Shown piece by piece: positions 1 to 4,757 of a DNA stretch of 7,851 nucleotides. Position 1 is the first letter of the stretch; every line of letters begins with the position of its first letter. A program made the position numbers and the translations under genes. Source of the stretch: Holophagaceae bacterium (lineage in GTDB: Bacteria; Acidobacteriota; Holophagae; Holophagales; Holophagaceae); contig PMJK01000132.1 of assembly GCA_003158505.1 (NCBI GenBank), forward strand, positions 19,271 to 27,121, read 5' to 3'. Under the pieces are notes generated by a model. The model was not told where the DNA came from. It saw only the letters and a list, made by a program, of their open reading frames with translations, and searched no databases.

Positions 1-15
1 GGGGTTTTGTTATGA

Positions 16-648
16 GCTCTAAACGCCGTGGCCACGGGCGAGTTCGTCATCGCCGCCGTGAGCCACGCCATGCTGCACCAGATGAACGTGGCCAGTGCCG
101 AGTGGCCCGATGGGGTGGACGAGTTCCCCAAGTGCGGCTTGACGCCCGTACCGGCGCAATTCATCGGACCCGCCCTGGTGGGGGAAAGCCCCTTCCAGAT
201 GGAGTGCCGCCTGAAGCAGGTGGTGGAACTGGGCACGGGTCCCGGGTCGGGCCTCCTGCTCCTGGGCGAAGTGCTGGCCTTCCACGTGCGCGAGGCGTGT
301 TTTGTGGATGGCATCCTCCACCCGGATGCGCTCGACCTGGTGGGCCGCAATGGGGGTGCCTTCTATAGCCGCGCCAGCGGCAAGGCCGTCTTCCAGGTGC
401 CCAAACCTAGCGGGAAGCCCCTGGGCTTCGACGCCCTGCCCGAGGTCCTGAAGCGGAGCCACATCCTCACCGGCAACGACCTGGGCCTGCTGGCGAATGG
501 CCCCGGCCTGCCCGATCTCCCGGCCATAATCCGCAAACCCGGCGATCCCGTCGCGCCCGCGGATCTCGATCACGCTATCCACCGGACCCTCGGCCTGGGG
601 GATGTGGACGAAGCCTGGCGGCTGGTGGGGCTGCGCCTGAAGGCCTGA
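16..648 (+). pseudogene. Flavin reductase (DIM6/NTAB-type) family protein, N-terminal part missing
   Basis: The readable frame runs from codon 16 to a TGA at 646-648. It matches the flavin reductase-like split-barrel family, which binds FMN and transfers hydride from NAD(P)H to flavin or flavin-linked substrates. Recognisable parts are an ALNAVATGEFVIA stretch, the conserved GVDEFPKCGLTP segment, an ECRL..VVELG strand, a LGEVLAFHV strand and VGRNGGAFYSR near the barrel end. A further ~90-residue tail with LGFDALP and ILTGNDLG blocks follows, as in the longer (~290-residue) members. About 80-85 N-terminal residues that should help bind FMN are absent. An in-frame TGA sits at 13-15, directly before the homologous part. 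The only nearby in-frame start is GTG at 28, with no visible Shine-Dalgarno, inside a conserved strand. It is therefore probably a dead gene, or a frameshift or assembly break at the window edge. The family call is confident; the pseudogene status is less so. Confidence 0.7.
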
Positions 649-696
649 GGATATGCCTAGGATTCCCCTTGCGGGGCCCCGACGCCCGGCAGTAGC

Positions 697-909
697 GTGG
701 CACTCACCTTCCCGGGAGTCCGTATGTCCGCCTGCAGGAGCATCGCCGCCCTGGCCCCTGGCAAGCAGGCGGACCTGGTGGTGGTGAAGGGGGACCCCTC
801 GCGGAAGATCGAGGACATCGAAAACGTCGTGACAGTCTTCAAGGATGGCCTCGGCTATGATTCGGCCAAGCTCATCGAATCCACCCGCGCCCATGTGGGC
901 ATTCGCTGA
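697..909 (+). pseudogene. C-terminal remnant of an imidazolonepropionase-like amidohydrolase
   Basis: From about base 733 to the TGA at 907-909 the translation is the familiar C-terminal end of metal-dependent amidohydrolases: SIAALAPGKQADLVVV, then KGDP, IEDIENVVTVFKDG, GYDSAKLIES and a final HVGIR. This is the closing beta-sandwich and helix of proteins that normally exceed 400 residues. The TIM-barrel domain with the HxH metal site and catalytic Asp is entirely missing. The stretch before it (GTG 697 to about 732) does not resemble the family, and the frame is closed by TAG at 658-660. The possible starts, GTG 697 and ATG 724, have no convincing Shine-Dalgarno. A ~60-residue tail cannot be catalytic, so I read it as a gene remnant left by deletion. 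It follows the truncated flavin reductase by about 85 bp on the same strand and ends 24 bp before the stop of the convergent mscS-like gene. Confidence 0.72.
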
Positions 910-921
910 AGGGTGCGTCCT

Positions 922-944
922 GCGGAGATCCGATCAGTCTCCGG
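922..944. other. Small inverted repeat between convergent gene ends
   Basis: CGGAGA (923-928) pairs with TCTCCG (938-943) around a 9-base loop and spans the stop codon of the mscS-like gene. It could fold in either transcript at the convergent junction. No T-run follows on either strand, so it is at best a weak terminator. The 10-bp word TCCTGCGGAG also occurs twice here, at 918-927 and 947-956. Confidence 0.25.
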
Positions 945-1815
945 AATCCTGCGGAGCGCCCATCTGCTCCCCCCGGTGATGCACCACCCGCTGCGTGTAG
1001 GGGATCTGGATGCCGGCCTCGCGAAAGGCCAGCAGGATGCGGCGGCGCAGCTCGCGTGCCACGTCCCACTGGGCGCCCGGCGCGGTCTTGGTGAGGGTGC
1101 GGATGATGAAGCCGTTGGGCCCAAGGGTCTCGATGCCCTTCACGTCCAGGGCTTCCAGGACCTGGTTCTGTCGATCCTGGTGCAGCTGCCTGCCCACTTC
1201 CTTCAGCACTTCGAAGGCCCTGTCCGGGTCTGTGGCCAGGTCCACTTCCACGTCCACCAGGGCCCGGGCGAAATCCTTGGAAAGCACCACCACGCGCGTG
1301 ATGGAGCCATTGGGTATGAAATGGGCCCGCCCCTCGGCGTCCCGCAGCTGAGTGATGCGCAGGGTCATGCGTTCCACTGTGCCCACATGGTTCTCGTCCA
1401 CGCTGATGATGTCGCCCACGCCGAACTGGTTCTCCATGAGAAGGAAGAACCCGCTGATGACATCCTTGACCAGGCTCTGGGCGCCGAAACCCAAGGCCAC
1501 GCCGGCCACCCCTGCGCCGGCCACCAGGGGGCCTATGCTTACGCCGAATTCCTGCAGGGTCATCATCAGGAAGAACGCCACCACCACCACCCGGGCCGCG
1601 TTGGTGAGCACGGAACCCAGGGTCTCGGCCCGCCGCTCCGCCTCCGACGTGACCTCATCGTTGCCATCGTCCACGGCGCGGCGCACGGCCCGCACCACCA
1701 GGGACACGCCCCATAACAGGGCCAGACAGGTGATGAGCACCAACCCAAGCTTCTGAGCCCTCTCCCAGATGCCCTGGATGGCAAATGTCTGCAAAGTCAT
1801 GATGGCCGCGATCAT
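934..1815 (-). CDS. Small-conductance mechanosensitive channel, MscS family
   Basis: This 293-residue protein is close in size to E. coli MscS (286). It should form a homoheptameric inner-membrane channel that opens under membrane tension to release solutes during osmotic downshock. Three membrane segments are visible: about 22-42, 70-90 and the pore helix 95-127. The pore helix carries the small-residue pattern AGAGVAGVALGFGAQSLVKD, then ISGFFLLMENQFGVGD leading into the cytoplasmic beta domain (IPNG at about 180) and the alpha/beta cage. By alignment, the hinge glycine Gly113 of E. coli MscS is Ser114 here, with Gln113 and Gly122 retained. A short polar C-terminus ends PQDSGD. ATG 1815 is preceded directly by GGGGAA, too close for an ideal ribosome site. 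ATG 1800 (residue 6) is an alternative with that element about 15 bases away, so the start is uncertain by five codons. It lies 226 bp after hmgA on the same strand. Confidence 0.93.
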   Translation of the reverse strand: MIAAIMTLQTFAIQGIWERAQKLGLVLITCLALLWGVSLVVRAVRRAVDDGNDEVTSEAERRAETLGSVLTNAARVVVVAFFLMMTLQEFGVSIGPLVAGAGVAGVALGFGAQSLVKDVISGFFLLMENQFGVGDIISVDENHVGTVERMTLRITQLRDAEGRAHFIPNGSITRVVVLSKDFARALVDVEVDLATDPDRAFEVLKEVGRQLHQDRQNQVLEALDVKGIETLGPNGFIIRTLTKTAPGAQWDVARELRRRILLAFREAGIQIPYTQRVVHHRGEQMGAPQDSGD

Positions 1816-2041
1816 TTCCCCAGGGTATCAGGGCACGGCCCCCTGAACCCAGGCACCGAGCCTGGCGACCGTGCGGCCTTCGGCCTTGTCTGCGTCCTCT
1901 ACATGGAAATCCAGACCTTCCTGCGCCGCTACCTGCGCGTTGGCTGGGGCTGCCCCGGTCTTCCGACCACCCAGCCTGACCCCACGAGTCGACCCAAGGG
2001 TGCGCCAGGAGCGAATCAGGTCCGTCGAAGTCTGTACCTGC
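1816..2041. other. Gap between hmgA and mscS-like gene: open frame remnant and two hairpins
   Basis: No complete gene is seen. On the minus strand a frame is open from the end of hmgA down to TGA at 1830-1828, ending ..VARLGAWVQGAVP, with no ATG, GTG or TTG start that I can find. It is in the same frame as the mscS-like gene, separated from its ATG by only the TGA and four codons. It could be the tail of a lost gene, but I do not recognise it. Two inverted repeats lie next to the mscS-like start: CCAGGC-ACCGA-GCCTGG (1849-1865), a perfect 6-bp stem, and CAGGG (1829-1833) with CCCTG (1841-1845). Neither is followed by a T-run. Confidence 0.35.
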
Positions 2042-3187
2042 CTACTTCCAGGACGACCAGTAATTGAGGTTCTCCACCAGCGCCGCCGCCGGCGTGGCTT
2101 TCAACGGATGGAAGGTGTCCACCATGACTGCCACCTCGTCGGTGCGGTCCTTGGTGCGGCTGAGGGGGATGGCCTTGGGGTGCGGCCCGTGATGAATACC
2201 CTGGGGATGCCAGGTCACCATGCCGGGGCCGATGCCATCGCGACTGAAGAAATGGCCCGCCGAGTAGAACAGCACCTCGTCGTAGTCGATGTTGGAGTGG
2301 TAGAAGGGCACGCGCATGGCGCCTTCCTCTTCCTCGAAGGGCCGGGGCAGGAAGGAGCAGATGATGAAGTTGTTTGCAATGAAGGTGCTGTGGGCCGAGG
2401 GCGGCAGATGGTAGCGGGCGCTCACCACGGGCCGGATGTCCTTCACGTTGATGCGCCACACAGTGAGGTCGCCCTTCCAGCCCACCACATCCAGCGGATT
2501 GAAGGGGTAGAACACCTTCGTGATCTGGTGCTCGCGCTTGATGTGGACAGCCCACTCACGGCCGGCCCCTTCCACGTAGGACTCCAGCTCGGGCGTGTCC
2601 ACCATCGCCGGATCGAAGATGGCGTTGGGCCCCAGCTGATTGCGATCGGGGATGGTGACTTCGCTGAAGCTCTCGATGAGCAGGTAGCGCTGGTCGCCGG
2701 AACTGGGCAGAAACCGGTAGGTGGTGCCCCGCGGAATCACCAGGTAGTCCCCGGTGGCATAGGTGAGGGCGCCGAAAGTAGTCTCCAGCTTCCCGGCCCC
2801 GGAATGGATGTAGTAGACGTCGTCGCCGTCGGCATTGCGGTAGAGGAAGTCCATGGTCGATGGGACCACCCAGTGCAGCGCCACATCCGAGTTGTGCAGG
2901 ATGCAGATGGGCGCGAAAGCCGCTTCAACGGAGCCAAGCATGGAGGCCCTGATGGCTCCCTCCGCCGATGGGTTCAGCCCGTTCAGATCGTAGCTGTGGG
3001 GCCGCAGCGGACCTTCGATGCGCGTCCAGTCCGTGACGGGATGCAGGCGGTAGAGGTGGGTGGTGCGCCCGTAGAAGCCCTGCCGGGCGTGCTCCTCCTC
3101 GAAGGTGCCTGCCGGAAGGTCCACATGCGCCTGCCGCGTGTGAAGGCCCTTGCGCAACGGAAAGAGTGGCGTTTCCTTCTTGGACAT
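2042..3187 (-). CDS. hmgA: Homogentisate 1,2-dioxygenase
   Basis: This 381-residue cytoplasmic Fe(II) dioxygenase opens the ring of homogentisate to maleylacetoacetate, the key step in tyrosine and phenylalanine breakdown. Diagnostic segments are an HNSDVALHWVVPS stretch, DVYYIHSGAGKLET and GDYLVIPRGTTYRF in the N-terminal cupin, and NPLDVVGWKGDLT, FIICSFLPRP, FYHSNIDYDEVLF and HPQGIHHGP in the C-terminal cupin. By comparison with human HGD (Fe ligands His335, Glu341, His371), the likely ligands are His297, the acidic pair Asp303/Glu304, and His333. His260 is a tentative match for the catalytic histidine. It is shorter than the ~430-445-residue proteobacterial and eukaryotic enzymes and fits the compact bacterial subfamily. 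ATG 3187 has GAGGT four bases upstream, a good ribosome site. It lies 53 bp downstream of the transporter gene, probably in one operon. The later pathway enzymes, maleylacetoacetate isomerase and fumarylacetoacetase, are not in the window. Confidence 0.95.
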   Translation of the reverse strand: MSKKETPLFPLRKGLHTRQAHVDLPAGTFEEEHARQGFYGRTTHLYRLHPVTDWTRIEGPLRPHSYDLNGLNPSAEGAIRASMLGSVEAAFAPICILHNSDVALHWVVPSTMDFLYRNADGDDVYYIHSGAGKLETTFGALTYATGDYLVIPRGTTYRFLPSSGDQRYLLIESFSEVTIPDRNQLGPNAIFDPAMVDTPELESYVEGAGREWAVHIKREHQITKVFYPFNPLDVVGWKGDLTVWRINVKDIRPVVSARYHLPPSAHSTFIANNFIICSFLPRPFEEEEGAMRVPFYHSNIDYDEVLFYSAGHFFSRDGIGPGMVTWHPQGIHHGPHPKAIPLSRTKDRTDEVAVMVDTFHPLKATPAAALVENLNYWSSWK

Positions 3188-3210
3188 GGGGACCTCGGGA
3201 GCGGATTTTC

Positions 3211-3240
3211 ATTATCTCCCGAATCGAGTTTTATCCGAAA
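3211..3240 (-). promoter_or_regulatory. Possible internal sigma-70-type promoter ahead of hmgA
   Basis: In the short AT-richer gap between the transporter stop and hmgA, the minus strand reads TTTCGG (3240-3235), an 18-base spacer, then GATAAT (3216-3211), a good -10 hexamer. The -35 is weak. Transcription would begin near 3204 and give a leader of under 20 bases that still holds the GAGGT site. It could let hmgA be expressed apart from the transporter. AT-rich intergenic DNA easily yields such matches by chance. Confidence 0.3.
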
Positions 3241-4605
3241 TCAGGCCTGCTGCTGGAGCCAGCGGTTGTAGATCCACAGGCTGAGGGCGCTACCGAGGCC
3301 AAAGAGCGTGAGAATGACCCAGCCCGTGGCTGCGGCCCTGGGATCCAGCTTCAACAGGCCGTCTGTCTGCTTCACGGCCCCGGCGCACATGACCTTGTTG
3401 AACAGCCAGGCACCGGCGGGGCCGCCCACCAGGCTGCCGATGGCCATGGGCAGGTTGGAATAGCCGAGAAAAAGGCCCTCCTGGCCCTTGGGTGCCAGGG
3501 AGCCGATGTACTCGTAGAGGCGGGCCGAGGCGAACAACTCGCCGAAGGCGATGAGGGCCACGGTCATCACCACAAAGAGGCTCCCCATGGGCAGCCAAAG
3601 TTTCATGGTCACGCCGCCCGCCATGAAGAGGGGCGCCACGTTGATGAGCATGGAGAGGCCGATGATCACGGTGCCGATGATTATGGACTTGATGGGCGGG
3701 AGCTTGCCGAAAAGCCTGGTGATGAGCAGCTGGAACAGCACGATGGTGACCGGGTTGGCCATGGTGTAGAGGTCCATGGCTGGACTCAGTTCCACCGTCT
3801 TCTTCACGTAGAGCGGCAGCACGTTGTAGACCTGGTTGTAGATGAAGTAGAAGCCGCTGCTCACCACCAGGAACAGGGCGAAGCGGCCGCTGCCCAGCAC
3901 TTTGAACATGCCGAAGAACACTTCGGGGGCCGTGCGGCGGGGTTGGTTCGGATCCCTGGCGGATTCAGGATCGCGGTAAAGCAGCAGCACCGTGAGGAAG
4001 GCCAGCACAGCGGCCAGCATGGACACGATGAAGATGGTGTCGAGCCGGCCCAGCTTCGTACGCACGAAGAAGGCCGCGAGGCGGCCGAATACGCTGCCGA
4101 TGTTGATCACCATGTAGAAGATGGCGAAGGCCAGGGTGGCCTTGGCCAGGTGGGTGCGCTGCACGGTGCCCGCGATGCAGGGCTTCACGAAGGATCCACC
4201 GATGCCGATCAGCAGGATCGCCGCCGCCACGGGCACCATCACGCCCAGGCCCGCAGTGACCTCCTTGCCGGCCTGCAGGGCGAGGGTCTGCCCGCCGAAC
4301 CAGACCGGGTAGCCCATGAGGAAATACCCCCCCATCAGCAGCACACAGGCCATGAGCAGGCTCTTCCGGAACCCGATCTGGTCCGCGATGGTCCCGCTGA
4401 GGATGGGCAGGAAGTAGACCAGGAACCAGAGCACGCCGTTCAGGGTGCTGGGCCAGTAGTCGCCCAGGCCGAGCCGCCCGAGGTAGATGACGATGAAGCT
4501 CGCCATCGAGTAGTAGGCTGCGCGTTCGAACAGCTCCGTGAGATTCGCATTCCAGTAGCTGGAGGGAAAGCGATACTTCTCGCGGAATGAGGGCTGCTGA
4601 TCCAT
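3241..4605 (-). CDS. POT/PTR-type MFS transporter (proton-coupled peptide transporter-like)
   Basis: This is an inner-membrane protein of about 454 residues with roughly 12 hydrophobic helices. It carries hallmarks of the proton-dependent oligopeptide transporter family. In helix 1 there is an ExxER motif (ELFER, residues 24-28 from ATG 4605), where POT proteins couple protons to substrate. The loop 2-3 MFS motif A appears as GTIADQIGFRK (about 71-81). GIGGSFVKPCIAG (about 134-146) and FYMVINIGS (about 163-171) match the two PTR signatures. Family members import di- and tripeptides, some nitrate or other metabolites, so the substrate is not certain. An in-frame GTG at 4635 would add ten residues. 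I prefer ATG 4605 because AAGAGG lies five bases upstream and because the sigma-54-like element would start transcription downstream of the GTG. It precedes hmgA by 53 bp and likely shares its mRNA, suggesting uptake of peptides or aromatic amino-acid derivatives feeding tyrosine catabolism. Confidence 0.88.
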   Translation of the reverse strand: MDQQPSFREKYRFPSSYWNANLTELFERAAYYSMASFIVIYLGRLGLGDYWPSTLNGVLWFLVYFLPILSGTIADQIGFRKSLLMACVLLMGGYFLMGYPVWFGGQTLALQAGKEVTAGLGVMVPVAAAILLIGIGGSFVKPCIAGTVQRTHLAKATLAFAIFYMVINIGSVFGRLAAFFVRTKLGRLDTIFIVSMLAAVLAFLTVLLLYRDPESARDPNQPRRTAPEVFFGMFKVLGSGRFALFLVVSSGFYFIYNQVYNVLPLYVKKTVELSPAMDLYTMANPVTIVLFQLLITRLFGKLPPIKSIIIGTVIIGLSMLINVAPLFMAGGVTMKLWLPMGSLFVVMTVALIAFGELFASARLYEYIGSLAPKGQEGLFLGYSNLPMAIGSLVGGPAGAWLFNKVMCAGAVKQTDGLLKLDPRAAATGWVILTLFGLGSALSLWIYNRWLQQQA

Positions 4606-4610
4606 GGAGG

Positions 4611-4616
4611 CCTCTT
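4611..4616 (-). promoter_or_regulatory. Ribosome binding site that favours ATG 4605
   Basis: On the minus strand AAGAGG ends five bases before ATG 4605. The competing GTG at 4635 has only AAGG three bases upstream. This spacing supports the ATG as the true start of the transporter. Confidence 0.55.
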
Positions 4617-4641
4617 GATCCGCCCAGTGTGCCACGGTCCT

Positions 4642-4657
4642 TGCAGCACCTGCGCCA
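4642..4657 (-). promoter_or_regulatory. Sigma-54-like (-24/-12) promoter ahead of transporter-hmgA
   Basis: The minus strand reads TGGCGCAGGTGCTGCA, preceded by C. Compared with the RpoN consensus YTGGCACGrNNNTTGCW, it keeps the invariant GG and GC at the correct distance and differs at three of the informative positions. Transcription would start near 4631, giving a leader of about 26 bases to ATG 4605. No enhancer-binding activator gene is visible in the window. The match was found by eye in GC-rich DNA where near-matches occur by chance. Confidence 0.4.
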
Positions 4658-4676
4658 GGGTCGGCGACCGCGCGGG

Positions 4677-4693
4677 CCGGGGAGCACTCCCGG
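4677..4693. other. GC-rich inverted repeat between kinase and transporter
   Basis: CCGGGGAGCACTCCCGG contains the palindromic core GGGAG-TG-CTCCC (minus strand) with flanking CC and GG that can extend the stem with a bulge. It lies about 65 bp after the kinase stop and upstream of the sigma-54-like element. No T-run follows, so a role as the kinase terminator is doubtful. It could also be a protein-binding palindrome. Confidence 0.25.
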
Positions 4694-4757
4694 CTTCGGG
4701 CAGGCCCTTTCCTCAGTGATGGAACGATGGCGCTTCAGCCCTCTTTCAAGGTCCTCG

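Noticed and set aside
660..690. CCCC-TTGC-GGGG and CGGGGCCCCG as a terminator after the flavin reductase remnant
   Set aside because: The stem is only four to five base pairs with no following T-run. Such GC palindromes are frequent in this base composition.
19..894. A 291-codon minus-strand open frame opposite the two remnants
   Set aside because: It spans two unrelated + strand homologies without interruption, as expected for an open antisense frame, and shows no domain. The + strand matches are specific and family-typical.
913..1716. A 267-codon + strand open frame with many His and Gly
   Set aside because: It is the shadow of the mscS-like gene, whose pore helix and cytoplasmic domain are clearly coded on the minus strand.
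1871..3271. A 466-codon + strand open frame across hmgA
   Set aside because: It is antisense to hmgA, with no domain and low-complexity Val/Gly/His-rich composition. GC-rich DNA commonly leaves the reverse strand open.
3166..4590. A 474-codon + strand open frame, rich in His, Glu and Gln
   Set aside because: It is exactly antisense to the POT-type transporter, whose motifs are unmistakable. The composition is what reversed GC-rich membrane-protein codons give, and no recognisable domain appears.
4606..4635. GTG 4635 as start of the transporter
   Set aside because: It adds ten residues of no family likeness, has a poorer ribosome site than ATG 4605 and would lie upstream of the transcription start predicted from the sigma-54-like element. 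It is not excluded.
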